From assembly GCF_000315625.1 (NCBI RefSeq), contig NW_005434573.1:150593-214592 (forward strand): a stretch of DNA of 64,000 nucleotides, in the 5' to 3' direction. The notes beneath the pieces were generated by a model. It was not told where the DNA came from, did not search any database, and worked only from the letters and a program-made list of their open reading frames with translations. Positions 22,946-34,389 of the stretch are shown here, piece by piece. Both the position numbers and the translations under genes were made by a program. Origin of the DNA: Guillardia theta CCMP2712 (taxonomy: Eukaryota; Cryptophyceae; Pyrenomonadales; Geminigeraceae). Every line of letters starts with the position of its first letter. Positions within the stretch are counted from its first letter, which is position 1.

Positions 22946-23362
22946 TCAGTCATCAAAAGAAAGATATGAGGGTTTTATGGATGTCCTTCTGAATAGCGTA
23001 GCTTATAGTGTGCCCACTTTACAGCGTAGACTAGTGTGCCGGGCTCACGATGTACGATCTGGGTCTTCGATTTACACTGTCACAGTACTGAGGTTTTGCG
23101 GTTCAAGTCCAACACACGCTTTCCGAAGAGCAACTCACTAGAACCTGCATGGCTTGACACACTGATTCTCAAACAGCAGCGACGTTTGCCCGTTGGAACT
23201 TCCGCTTTACAGCTGCTTTTCTTTAACCTGTGTATGTGTGAAAAGTGCTGCACATGTAACCATGTGTTCAAGTACGCGATGTCATTCAGAATCTCAGAGC
23301 CATTGTCCTCATTGAGCACACAACAGGGAAGCATTCATCATCAAAATCTTGCCACAACCCCG

Positions 23363-23653
23363 TCAAGAAGAAGCTCGTTCAACTATCCGATGCAGCCGCT
23401 CCTCTACCTCCTGCTCCCACCCCTCCTCGCATGCCTCCCATAGTTGTCGCTCCTTCAGCATCCTCGCGTTCTCACGCACGTCAAAGGACCCCAACCCTCT
23501 CATCGCTTCTGCTGCCCCGACGTCATCGCATAGTCCAGACACTTGACTAGCAGGCAGATCAGCGAGAAGAGAGACGAAGAGACAGACCTGAGTTGGTCCA
23601 GAGCCTTCACTGCAAGAACAAGAGCCTCGTGCGGTGAGTACGCATCCTGTATA

Positions 23654-23717
<64 letters not shown>

Positions 23718-24287
23718 TCCATCATCTCCATCATCATCTCCATCATCTCCATCATCATCTCCATCATCATCATCATCGTCGTCATCGTCGTCATCATCAT
23801 CATCTCCATCAAAATTTACGTATCATTGCAGCTCATCAGGTGTCCTCACATCATGGTGATGGTAGATAGCTGCAGCAAGCAGCTCAACAGTCTTTTTATG
23901 CGCCACCAGCTTGCAGTTCTCTTCTCTGCTCAGCAACGTCTCATCGACTTGCTCGTGCCATCTTCCGCACCTTCACTCACCTCGACAACATGGCGCTGAT
24001 GCTCTGCAGCGGAGTGTGCATCTGCCACACCAGCCCGAACAGGTTCGCTTCCTTCTGCTGCTGTGGTCACCGACACCAACCACAGGCAACTCCTGCACCA
24101 GCGACGCCTCTAGCATGTCCAGCAGGCAGTCCAGCAGGCAGGGCTTGTCTGGCAGAGAAGTCCACCAGCCTGGCAGCTCCTCCAGCTCATGATCACGAAA
24201 CATCTCGCACAGGACCTGGAAGGACCGCAAGCAGACGAACTGACATGAGGATCAGGACGAGGGACGAGGGTGCAAGAGAAGGACCAA

Positions 24288-24344
<57 letters not shown>

Positions 24345-25104
24345 GAGGAGGAGGTACCTTGTTGTCTCGGTAACTCTCGGCAAGGGGAGCGAGCAGCTGA
24401 GGGATGCCCTCCTCCATCATCGCCCGGTGAGAGCTGCGGTTAGTGCTCAGGATCGCTAGCAGATGGATCTCGTTCTTAGCCCCCGCCAGGTCCCCTCGCT
24501 CTTCGGCTATTCTCAGAGACTTGGCGACCAGCGGGACGGCACCAGCGGCTATGAGGGCAGCGATCAAGGGCTTCATGCCGTAGCACATCTCGATCAGACA
24601 CGTCAAGACGCATCGCCGATCCTGGGAGCAGCCATACTCCATGGTCCGCGCCAGCAACTCCAGCAGCGTCTTATGACACTCGTGCGTGACCGCGTCCAGC
24701 TTGCGGAGGGAGAAGCCAATGAAGTAGATGAGGGAGAGGAAGCCCTCGAGGACGTCAATGGCCTGCTGGTCTGAGTGGTACGACTGCAGGAGACGGTCGA
24801 GGTCTCGCTTGACATGTCTCAGGCTGTAGGTTCTTGCAAGCGTGCTCGCGAGGTCGTAGGAGTTCACTCGGATCATCACGTCCTTCCCTGTATTCACCCC
24901 TCGCAGAATCTTAACGACCTCCTCCTGCGACAGGTCCAAGATGTCCACAGCACCGAAGCGACGCCGCGAGAGCTTGCCGCACTCGCGGGGAAGTTCGACC
25001 AGCAGAGCAGGAGAAGTAGGACGAGGCAACCAGATCTCTCGATCGTTGTGATAGGGTCCCAGGCGAAGCTTCGACCTGCCTTTGAAGCCATTGCTGCTCG
25101 TCAT
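23363..25104 (-). CDS. Armadillo/HEAT-like helical repeat protein
   Basis: The first exon runs from ATG 25104 (MTSSNGFKGRSKLRLGPY) to about 24352. It contains helices such as VDILDLSQEEVVKILRGV, LEGFLSLIYFIGFSLRKL and MKPLIAALIAAGAVPLVAK, typical of armadillo-like folds. An intron holding an ACGAGG hexamer microsatellite follows. Then come an exon with CEMFRDHELEELPGWW, one with LFGLVWQMHTPLQSISAML, and one with CKLVAHKKTVELLAAAIYHH. After a long intron full of CAT/ATG triplets come DAYSPHEALVLAVKALDQL and, after a 41-nt intron, the last exon ending at TGA 23365-23363 (VEERLHRIVERASS). It is probably a protein-interaction scaffold; the family is not identified. An upstream exon is possible, because the frame stays open to about 25143. 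Confidence 0.7.
23655..23812. repeat. CAT/ATG trinucleotide microsatellite inside an intron
   Basis: About 155 bp of CAT repeats on the + strand with CTC and CGT interruptions. It lies in an intron of the armadillo-like gene. Polyhistidine and polymethionine frames across it are artefacts. Confidence 0.93.
24282..24352. repeat. ACGAGG hexanucleotide microsatellite inside an intron
   Basis: About eleven units of ACGAGG on the + strand end in GAGGAGGAGG and then the intron donor of the armadillo-like gene (GTACCTCC on the minus strand). Because the unit is six bases, the frame stays open through it and looks like Pro-Arg repeats. Confidence 0.9.
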
Positions 25105-25469
25105 CTCGACCACCTCTGGAAATACCCTCCACTCACTGACCAACAGGAGACAGCAACAAGTGTCAGGATATCGAAGCTGCCGCGATTCTTTGCCTGCAGT
25201 TCTCAGCAGCAGTCACTCCAGGGAGCCGAGGAGCATCCGGAAGCTCGAAGCATCGTCGGGGAATGGTAAGTCGGTGATCATGGAGGGAAAGATCATGCAC
25301 AGAGAAGGGACTCATCTGTCCTCTACTCGCTCTCATCTCCTTCCTCTCTCCTCTCCTTCTTCCTCTCCCTCACTTCCAACATGTCACGCCGCCTCCCTAC
25401 CTCCATGTCATGTTTCCTTGTCGCCCGAAGACTCTTCAGGCGAGTCCGCCTCACCGAAGGGACCTGGAT

Positions 25470-26115
25470 GATGAGGGTGGGGGTGGTGAATGTACTGGGG
25501 GGGGCGGTGAGGACCCTACCCGTGTAAGCAGGGGTACTTTCATCTAGGTATGAGGGTAGGGGTGAAGTCAGCATTGGGAGGCCATCAGTCGTGTTGTCAT
25601 CAGCCAACAAGAACAAGACTACCCTACCCCCTCGGATGTTCATTCTATATCTCCACCCCCCAGAGGTAACCCCTTATTGCTCTGCATTACCCAGCTTATT
25701 TGAGGCTAAAAGGTGGGTGATAGTAGCGGTATTTTCATCCCCACCCCTTCATACATCACCCCCACCCCCTGAGATGAGGCTGCTGATTCCCAAGGTGCTG
25801 TCGAACAGGCGCATCGTGCGAAAGCAAAGTTAATGAATTAGAGGGGGTAGGGGTACCAATATTGTTCATAAATGGTGGGTTAAAAACATAGATAAGGTAG
25901 GGTGATATTTCTGATAGCATGGGTGGGGGTAGTGGGGTAAGGAAGGAGAAAACCCGATTAGAACCTGAGGAGGGAGAAGGACGAGGGAGGAGGGAGAAGG
26001 ACGGGGAGGGAGGAGGGAGAAGGACGAGGGAGGAGGGAGGAGGACGAGGAAGGAGGGAGGAGGACGAGGAAGGAGGGAGGAGGACGAGGGAGGAGTGGTG
26101 GTGGTGGAGGTGAAA
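25470..26115. repeat. G-rich GGGGTA cluster followed by purine-rich minisatellite
   Basis: The first part (to about 25930) contains repeated GGGGGT, TACCCC and GGGTA words separated by ordinary DNA. The second part (25965-26110) is a degenerate 12-18-bp repeat of GGAGGGAGAAGGACGAG. The two parts are different repeat types lying side by side. Confidence 0.65.
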
Positions 26116-26457
26116 GTGGTGGTGGTGACGGGAGGAGTTGTCAGGAGGGATTCAAAGGAATCCACGAGACTTGGAGAGCAGAATGAAGTAGCCGTCCGTA
26201 CAGCATGAGGATCCTGAGTACGAGAGACACGAATCGAATCGAAAGCAGTGAGTGTCTGTATCCATGGAGAGTGGTCCCTCCATGCAGTCAGTCAGAATGA
26301 TGTCATAGCTTGATGCTTGCAAGCAATTGCTCGAATGGCGATTCTTGTGTTCTTGTCCGAGTCGATGATCTATTATGCACAGATTGATTGAACACTCGAC
26401 TGTTGAAAACAACCCCTCGTCTCCGCGTTTCGCGAGCATCCCCTGACTAAAACCATC

Positions 26458-26583
26458 ATGTTCTCTGCTATTCGTCACTTCGTGATGTCTCCCATCAAGG
26501 CGCAAGCTCTTCTACAGCATGTCCCGCTCAACCAGGCGCCAACTCCTCCTCCATTCCAATATCGCGGTCGCTTCCTCTTGTAA
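26458..26583 (+). CDS. Possible 41-residue protein with presequence-like start
   Basis: The frame starts MFSAIRHFVMSPIKAQALL and ends FQYRGRFLL before TAA. The N-terminus is a basic amphipathic helix without acidic residues, as in mitochondrial presequences or very small inner-membrane subunits. There are no neighbouring exons that I could connect, and a frame this short may be chance. The function is unknown. Confidence 0.3.
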   Translation: MFSAIRHFVMSPIKAQALLQHVPLNQAPTPPPFQYRGRFLL

Positions 26584-27091
26584 GGGACCTTGACAAGACC
26601 TGAGTCAAAGCTGATGGTCTGCGTGTGAATTATTGATGTACATAAACACTTCTCGATCTAAATTTCCTCCTCTTCTCATTTCCCATCCCCTTCTCCTCTC
26701 TCTCGCTCTCTCTCTCTCGCTCTCGCTCTCCTCTCCACTCGCCTCAACGTCTTTTCTGGATTTTTTCACTCTTCCACTCCTCTCCTGGCTAACTCTCCTC
26801 CACTCAACTTACTTTATCTGCTCCTGGCTCCTTCTACAGCCTTGAACGCACAGAGTCGGCTCGCATCTGCCTGAAGCCCTTGGACCTGTCGCCGCACCAA
26901 CATACTCATTTCGTGCACACAGCATTGCTGACCATCACCTGTCCTCCTGCGCAGCCGCCAAGAAGGCCTGTCGAGCATGTCAAGCAGCAGCACGGGGCAG
27001 AGACGCTTCTCACCTCCTCGTCTAAGATCGGGCCCAAGAGAGGAGCGAGAGATACAATCTGCAAGGAGAGGGTAAGGAGGGGAGGAGAGAA

Positions 27092-29156
27092 CTAGAGGTT
27101 GACTTCGAAGGGAGGGCCCTGAGCCTCCAATGTCTCTGCCATGGTAGAGCAACTGCCGGACAGTCACCACAAGGAGGACAAGGAGGAGGGATGAGAAGAA
27201 GAGAAGAAGAGAAGAAGAGAAGAAGAGAAGGAGGAGAGAAGGGACGAGAGAACAAGAGGAACAGCGCAACGAGAGGAGCAGGAGACAATGGTGTCTCCTC
27301 TTGAGGTACCTGTCAGTCACCCATACTTTGTCGAACAAGCCGGTCGTGAAGGATTTCCAAGAGTTTTCTAGGGGGAAAGTGAGGAAAGAGAGGGGCAGCG
27401 GTACACCAACAATGAAAGACAAAGCTTTGAAAGACAAAGTGCAGGAGGTGGAGATAGAACAGCCATGGAGATCAACCCCAGCTGCAAAGGAAGAGGAGGA
27501 GGAGAGGAAGCGGGGAAGCAGGGGAGCGGGACAGGAAGAAGAGATAGGGGCATGAGAAGAAGGAGGTCACCTGTAAAGTTTGCATGTGTGACGTAGACAT
27601 TGATGGAGACAGCGCCAAGGGATCGGAGTAGCTCGGCACACTGCAGGCTGTGAGAAGGGAGGACGAGAGGAAGGAGACGATACCTTGATCATGGTGCTTC
27701 CGGTGATGATGATGTCATCTATTAGCACCACCTGCCTTCCACGAGGATTGCCTTCCAACACTACGACTTTCTCGGCAGCTTTCATCATGCGCGTGCAGGT
27801 AACTTGATCGAACCCTGACTCTCGCCATCATCCGCTAGTCATTAAGCACAGGCCTGAGCCGACCTTGAAAGTGCTTGCCGAATCTTTTCGCCGTCTTCTC
27901 GTCCTGCAGAGATGTCAAAGACTTCTCTAACCTTCTCTCGAGCACACAGGAAAGGCAATCATCGGAGCGTTGGGGTCGGACTTCCGTCTGGCGTAGCAGA
28001 TCTTGCTCAGTCGCTTCTTGTCTTCTTCTCGCAGCTGTACATGATGATGTTCAGAGCGAATCAATTTCAGCTCGACCGACTTGTCTAGTCATGAAGGCGT
28101 TCTTCAGTCTCGTGTACTCTTCCTGAGTGTCAGGATCCCAAGGATAACTCGCACTGCTGTCGTCATGCACACTCGAGGTCGCGCTCTCCCAATCGCTCTT
28201 CGTCTCCCCGTTCTTCTTGGTCTCGCCGTGGCTCTCGACGACTCTCTCCTGCTTCCTGTGGTTGGAGTCTACGATCTCATCCAGTCGCAGCAGGATGAGT
28301 GGCCTAAAGTGAGGAGGGGAGACGTCAGGCCTGAGACGTCAGGAGGAGGAGGGAGTGACATGGAGGTCTCGAGCCGAGGGACGGTGTCATCGTCGAAGTA
28401 AAATCTCTCCTGCATCAGAGTCACGAGCACAGGGCCCGACTGCCTCCCACCTGAAGGTGATGAATGTCGTAGACCACGAGCTCGGTGGGCCCGCTTTTGG
28501 CTTTTGGCATCGCTGACAGCAGACGCGCGAGCGTGCGGGCTGTGGGTATCTCTCCCATCTTGCCACTTCCTCGTTCTCCTCCTTCGGTCTGCAGTGATGT
28601 GACGAGAGGAGAGGAGGAGGAGGACAGATCAGAGGACCTGCAGCGTGAGGGACGGAAAGAAAGGCATGAGGATCTTGAATACTGAGGCCCCAAACCTCGG
28701 CAGCTTCGACATAACGGCGAACTGCTCGTAGATGCTGCTGGCTGCTCAGTCTTACAGCAGCAGGAGCAGCAAAGAAACCATTCGGGGTCGTCGAAACAGG
28801 CCAGGAAAACAACGATGCTGCCTCGAACTTTATAGTAGTCGTCGATGTTTATCTTAGGAAACCCTCCCTGCGCTTGTCAGGGAGGTCAGGGTTGGAGAGC
28901 AAGCACCTCTGCCGGGGCTCTCCTCCATGTGATGTGGCAGGCTTGAACTGATTGCGCCTGAGCAAAGTCAATGACTTGTCGTCATGGAGGAGGAGAAGAA
29001 CATGTTTCACTATCTTGTGCGCAAGGGAAGCCATCTGCGGCGCATAGAACAGGATGACCTGTCATGAGTGAACGCAAGTCAGGAGGGTTCAACAGGTTCG
29101 TCTCAGCGCGGCACCTTGGGCATGTCAACATCGTTCACGGCAATCATCTGCGCCAT
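27092..29156 (-). CDS. PRS: Ribose-phosphate pyrophosphokinase, plant PRS3/PRS4-type
   Basis: This enzyme makes PRPP from ribose 5-phosphate and ATP for nucleotide, histidine and tryptophan synthesis. ATG 29156 begins MAQMIAVNDVDMPKVILFYA. Exons 29156-29115, 29058-29011, 28957-28907, 28867-28779, 28734-28638, 28588-28451 and 28409 onward join in frame through introns of 39-56 nt, giving GGFPKINIDDYYKVRGS, YEQFAVMSKLPRFGASVF, TARTLARLLSAMPKAKSG, LVVYDIHHLQ and ERFYFDDDTVPRLETSM. Later exons give NAPMIAFP, DEKTAKRFGKHF, the PRPP-binding loop VVLIDDIIITGSTMIK and VYVTHANFT. The last exons give SWKSFTTGLFDKVWVTDSC and the C-terminus PPFEVNL (TAG 27094-27092). The order matches the phosphate-independent class II enzymes of plants. 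Residues after LDEIVDSN form an extra charged insertion of about 60 aa. No clear transit peptide is seen, so it may be cytosolic. Confidence 0.88.
27180..27260. repeat. GAAGA purine repeat inside an intron
   Basis: About 60-80 bp of GAAGAGAAGAA repeats on the + strand lie in the last intron of the PRPP synthetase gene, giving a pyrimidine-rich tract on the coding strand ahead of the acceptor near 27150. Confidence 0.75.
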
Positions 29157-29818
29157 TCTGCCCTCCTCCGCCTCTTATCTGCGAAGCATGTAAGAGGCAA
29201 TCAAAATGATTCCAATTCATCTCATCATCTTAGGTGTCAACATCTGATACAAGAGAAAACCTTTTCCTCTCACTCTCCCTTCATTTTCAGATTTCTCCTC
29301 TTCTTCCCTTCTCTTCTCCATCATTCCTATCTCGCATCATCTCCCGTCTAGTTCAACCCCCTTCCCCCGAAAAGATCCAATGTTCGCCTCCTGTCTCTGC
29401 TCTTCTTGAGCGTCTTCTCTTCGAGCGCCATATCCTTGTATCCTCCCTCTCTCCTCCTCCTCCTCCTCCTCCTCCTCCTCCAACCTCTCCCCCTCCTTCC
29501 CCCGTCCTCACTTCCGTCCCCTACACCATTCATTCATTCCCTTCCTCCTGAGGCGGGCGTGCCAACTGAGGATGCCCGGCGGGCCGCCGTGTCGGCTGAG
29601 CGGCCTAGCAAACACTCCGACTCAGACGGTGACTGATCGGATGGGGGAGAAGGGAAACGGAAGCAACTGACTCGAATGAACAGAGAAGAACTCTGACTTC
29701 GGACTTAAACGTGATCCGGGAGAGAAGAAACTCAGGCGGCAGCTTAACATTGTTCAATTAGCCATGATGACAGTATATCAACTCACTGTGTAATTAGATC
29801 CTATCTGTCCTATCACCA
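29157..29818. other. Spacer between PRPP synthetase and the carboxylate reductase
   Basis: Contains a pyrimidine-rich stretch (29270-29540) with a CCT run near 29453-29480. A short GC-dialect patch follows at 29555-29640 (GCCCGGCGGGCCGCC, ACTCCGACTCAG). Both flanking genes are on the minus strand, so this holds the promoter of the PRPP synthetase gene and the 3' flank of the reductase. Confidence 0.5.
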
Positions 29819-32800
29819 TCATCCAGGCAGAGGGGAGGAGGTTGGCTCTACTAGGATCTCGTTCACAGCCACCGAGGCCTTCCTCGTCATGGCGTACAGC
29901 ACTGCTTCCGCCACGTCCGACACATCGAGCTGGCTCTTCGTCGAGTTCTCCCCGAAGAGCGAGCAAGCCTGCTGCTCGTCGCGCATCATGAGCTCGCTCT
30001 TCACGTCCCCCGGCTGGATGTTGGTCACCCGGATGCCGTAGAGCGCCAGCTCCTGCCGCAGCCCTCGCGCCCAGGCCTCAACGAAGTGCTTGGTGGCGGA
30101 GTAGACGGCCAGGCCGGGGAAAGAGGCGCGACCAGCGTCGGAGGAGATGTTGATGATGTGACCTCCTCGGCCCTCGGCGATGAGCGACGGGATGATGGCG
30201 CCTGTCATGTTGAGCACTCCCTTGCAGTTGAGGTCTACCTGGGCTGACCAGGAGGTCAAGTCGACACACGACAGGTGCTGGTACTGCATCATGCTCGCGC
30301 TGTTGACCAGCCCCCAGATCGGCGACGAGAACTCCCGCGCGATGGCAGCGACGCCTGCGGTCACCGACTCCGCGTCGGTCACGTCGATCTGGAAGGAAGA
30401 CGCTCTCCCCCCTGCGCTGTTGATCTCCTCCTCCAACTCCACCAGCCGCTCCTTCCGTCGAGCAACGAGTGCGATGTAGGCGCCATGAAGGGAGAGAGTC
30501 TTGCAGATCTGCTGGCCGATCCCCCCGCTGGCTCCCGTCACCACAACCACCTTGGACTCGAGAGCTCGAGGGCTGACGATGCCAACCGGCGTGACATGAG
30601 GCAGCAGCTTCCACTTCAGCTTCAGCTTGGAGAGGTAGGCCGCCATGAGCTCCGTTGTCAGCTGGGGGTACTGCTGGGACAGCGCGAGCTCGCTCCTCGA
30701 CTCCTCGTTAGCGTCGATGCGGGCGAGCCAGGAGCTGACGTTGTCAGTGTCGTACTGGTTGTGTTGCCAGCATAAGTCCAGCAGGGTCTCGCGGGTCACG
30801 GGGTTGTGACCGCTCCGAGAGCAGGCAAGCTCGACGAGCTTCACCCACTCGTCCACGTCATGCACGGCCTTGAGGCTCGTGTAGCCGGCGCGATGAGCAG
30901 CCGTCATGAAGTTCTGGAAGGAGAGCGGCGAGGGCTGGATGAGGTGGAAGACCTTGTTGGTGCAGTTGCGGATGTCCTCTACGCAGGACACAACAAACCT
31001 GGAGACGAAGTCGACAGGCGTCATCTCGAAGCAGAGCTCCAACCCTTGTACGATTGGAACCGCCTGCGCGTACACACAAGCCTGCATGATGGATAGGTTG
31101 GAATCCTTGGGATTCCATGCCGCCGACTCGGAGTGACCTGAGATGTTGCCGCAGCGGTAGATGGCTCCTGGCAGGCCGTTCTCATGCGCCTGCAGCACGA
31201 GCTGCTCTGCCACCCACTTGGACTGCGAGTATCCCGTCTTGAGCTCCTTCCACGTTGACTTCAACGACGTCGTCTCACTCCAGGTTCTCCTCCCGCTCCC
31301 TCCCTCCGAGGGGAACACGGCGTCTGTCGACACGTAGTGCAAGGCCTTGACCTTGCCGGAGAGGCAGAAGGAGACAATGGAGGAGGTGCCGCGAACGTTG
31401 GCGGGGACGAGGGCTTCATAAGGGTAGACGAGGTTGACCTGCGCAGCTGCATGGATGACGACATCGATGTGCTGGGTCAGGAAGGTGTAGTCCTCCTCCT
31501 CCAGCCCGAGACACTCTAGGCTCGCGTCCCCAACAATCGCGTCCAGCCGGTGGTGAACGTCTGCTCGCACCTCGTCCGTCAGCAGCCCGTAGCTCTCCAG
31601 CCCCTTGAGCACCCGCGACCGGCAGGCGTCAGCTGGAGCTGCTCCCGTGCCTCCGGCCTCTCCTGCTCGCACCAGGCAGTAGACGTATGCTTTGGTGCGG
31701 CGAAGAAGCTCGTAGGCGAGGAAGGCGCCGAGGAAGCCGGTGACCCCCGTCAGCATCACGCGGCGAGTCTTGAAAAGCCTCTCCACCTCCACATGCCTCC
31801 AGAAGGCCCGCGTGTTGATGGAGATGACCTGCGAATGCGCGTACAGCTCGACCTCGTTGTCCAGGTTCCGCTGCACTAAGTCTCGCACTTCGCCCTCCAC
31901 CTCCGGCGGCTTCTCGAGGAAGCTTGCTAGCTGAGTGATGTTGGGGTAAGCAAAGATGTGCTCCAGCAGCACCTTCCTTCCTCCGAAGCTGGCTGAGAGA
32001 TCTTTGAGCAACGGGATGGTCAAGAGAGAGTTCCCTCCGAGGTCGAAGAAGCCTTCAGCCGTGTCAATGGCGTCGCTCTTGAGGCCCAGCACGCGCTTGA
32101 AGATGTTGGCTACCTTTCGCTCTGCCTCTGTCTTGGGTGTGTCGATCACCTCCGTGTCGTGCTTCTCCAGGATCTCAGTCAGGCTCGGCAAACGTTTCTT
32201 GTCCAGCTTGCCGGATGCCGCGTGCACTGGGATGCTGTCTAGGAACTCCATGTGGGTAGGGATCATGTAGAAAGGAAGCCTGCGCTTCAGGAGAGTTCGG
32301 ATCTGCTTCTTCATGTTCGCCAAGAAGTTGTCTTCGTTTCTCAGAGCAGACAAGTCGGCCGGGACGAGGAAGGCCAGCAGCGTCTTGTCGGTGTCGGAGG
32401 GGAGGCCATCGGCGATCACGACGCAGTCATGCACCAGCTGCTTCAGCTCAAGGATCGCTCGCTGCACGGCCTTGAGCTCGATCGAGTATCCCCTCACCTT
32501 CACCATCGAGTCGCAACGCCCGCAGATCTCAAGCAGCCCGCGACCGACGAGGTACCCGACGTCTCCCGAGCGGTAGACCCTCTGCCCGCCCCGCATGGGA
32601 AACCTCTCAGCGGTAATGTCAGGTCGCTGCAGGTACTCGCGAGCCAGCATGGGCCCGGTGATGTAGATTTCCCCGTGGACTCCAGGAGGAACTTCGTTCA
32701 TGCTCTCATCAAGGATCTTGACGCCGACGGCAGGCAGCAGCTTCCCGACGGGGCAGAAATTTCTCTTGAGGTCTATGTGCGCGTCGTCGGTGAGGTCCGA

Positions 32801-33984
32801 GCCGGCCACGTCATGTGCCTCGGAGATGGAGTAGAGGTTGTGAATCTGAGCACCTGCACGTGAAGTCAGAGGATCACGCGAGGAGCTCGAGAGCTGCTGC
32901 CTGGGATGCTCTCGCGGATCTTGTTCCTTAGCGACATGGTGACAACCTCGCCACAGAGGATGATGAGTTTGAGTGACTTGAACAGCTGCAGGTCGACGTC
33001 GGAGGCGGAGAGCATGGCCTCAAGGAGAGAAGGAGTGAACAGCATTCGAGTGATAGCATTCTAAAGCAAAGTCAGCAGCGATCGGGCCGGCAGCAGCAAG
33101 ACCTTGGAGATGAACTGCGGGAGTTTCTCGACGTCATAGATGGTCGTGTCCGGCACGATGTGCAGCTCCTGACCTCTGAGGAGCGGCCGCAGCATCTCCC
33201 ATACGAAGAAGACGTTGCATGCCTCTCTCTCGATGGGACTTGAGCTGTACGGATACTCCTGAAAGCGCCAGGCGTATGAGAGCACGGCTCCCCTGTGAGG
33301 GCAGCAGATCCCTTTAGGTTTGCCTGTCGTGCCAGACGAGTAGACGACATAGGCAAGGTTGTCCCAGGTGAGCTTTCCTGGAATCTGAGGAAGAGAGTGA
33401 GGAGGGACCTTGCCTTCCCATCCTTGATCGAAGACAAAGGTTTCCACTTGTGTGAAGAACGTCTGCCCGGAGAAGTACTCGGGGGTGGTGAGGATCGCGG
33501 CAGGCGAGGCATCAGTCACGACCATCTGAACGAGGTCAGGAGGATACGCCACGTCCATGGGGAGATAGGCAGCGCCAGCCTTGAGGATGGCGATGTACGA
33601 GATGCTATACTCGAGCTGCTTCTTCATGTAGATGGCTACCACCTTGTCGGGCCCTGCTCCTCTTTGAATCAGCCAGAGGGCCAGCCGATCAGTCAGCACG
33701 TCGAGGTCCCTGTAGGAGATCCTGCGATCCTGATCAACGATGGCAACTCGATCAGGAGTCAGTCGGGCCTGCCAGACATTCAGCCATGTCCCCTCATGCA
33801 GGAATGAAACTACCTGCTTTCGGAAGAGGTCGTGCAACAGCAGACCCTCGTACTCTCTATAGACGTCGGGCAAATCGCTCTTGCTCGTTGCTGGTGCGCT
33901 CGATGGCATTTCAAAGCTATTGCTTGACGAGCTGTGAGATAAACTGTTGCTTGAAGCACTTGGGGAGATACTGGGAGGAGGCAT
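29819..33984 (-). CDS. Four-domain A-T-R-SDR carboxylic acid reductase (ATRR-type, NRPS-like)
   Basis: Exons 33984-33103, 33060-32878 and 32845-29819 give about 1,363 aa; the introns are 42 and 32 nt. The Ser-rich leader (1-35) precedes an adenylation domain (about 40-560): YVVYSSGTTGKPKGICC (A3), NLYSISEAHDVAG (A5), RVYRSGDVGYL (A7), VKVRGYSIE (A8), HAASGKLDKK (A10, catalytic Lys). The carrier domain has FFDLGGNSLLT with its phosphopantetheine Ser near 629. The thioester reductase (about 715-1075) has VMLTGVTGFLGAFLAYELL and YSQSKWVAEQL (Tyr-x-x-x-Lys). The C-terminal SDR (about 1115-1340) has VVVTGASGGIGQQI, NISSDAG and YSATKHFVEAW. No condensation domain is present. The order A-T-R1-R2 is that of fungal glycine-betaine reductase: activation of a carboxylate, loading on the carrier, reduction to the aldehyde, then to the alcohol. 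The substrate here is unknown. Confidence 0.9.
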
Positions 33985-34389
33985 TCTGGTTTAATGGCTG
34001 CTTTCAAATCTTTGACCTGTTCAACACGCCAAGCGTCAGAAATGTTGGTCAAGGATTCTACTGGAAACCATCATTGATTGATATCATCTTAGCGCTGCAC
34101 ATGCCTCATGATGGTAAGAACCATGACTCGAGATGTCAACTGCTGGGAATTCCACATGCATAAGGGACCGAACGGAATAAGATGAAGGCGGGAGGGGGAA
34201 AGGGATTAGAGGAAGCAAGTCAGAACCATGGAACGAGGGATCTGCTGGGATGGGTGGTGATGACAAGCTCTGGTGGTGACTGACAAGGCGGGAAGGAGGG
34301 GGGCGAGGGACGAGGGAGCTTGGCCCTCGTGCTGTATCACAAGTGGCATGTGCGAACAAAAAGAACCACAGGAGGAAACGAAATGGGGG

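Larger units (their letters stand above)
22146..23362. other. Intergenic; tandem duplication and a possible minus-strand exon
   Basis: After the coiled-coil gene there is a 44-bp tandem duplication (22286-22373) in AT-rich DNA. A hydrophilic minus-strand frame lies at 22772-22945. The rest, 22950-23360, shows nothing I can support; a T-arm-like GGTTCAAGTCC at 23098 does not form a tRNA. Confidence 0.5.
25105..27091. other. Intergenic region with G-rich clusters and purine tracts
   Basis: TACCCC/GGGGTA words cluster at 25470-25930 (for example GGGTGGGGGTGGTG, ACCCTACCCCCTCGG). A GGAGGGAGAAGGACGAG purine tract follows at 25965-26110. A 41-codon frame at 26458 is listed separately. A CTCTCTCTCG pyrimidine run lies at 26695-26735. 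No other gene is supported. Confidence 0.5.

Noticed and set aside
23040-23125. GGTTCAAGTCC resembling a tRNA T-arm
   Set aside because: The bases on both sides of the loop do not pair into a five-base stem, and no matching acceptor stem, D-arm or anticodon arm is present upstream.
23543-23999. Frames coding long His, Met or Ile runs
   Set aside because: They are readings of a CAT trinucleotide microsatellite inside an intron.
30275-30775. Plus-strand frames over the carboxylate reductase
   Set aside because: The minus strand carries continuous, motif-complete SDR and reductase domains. The plus frames have none.
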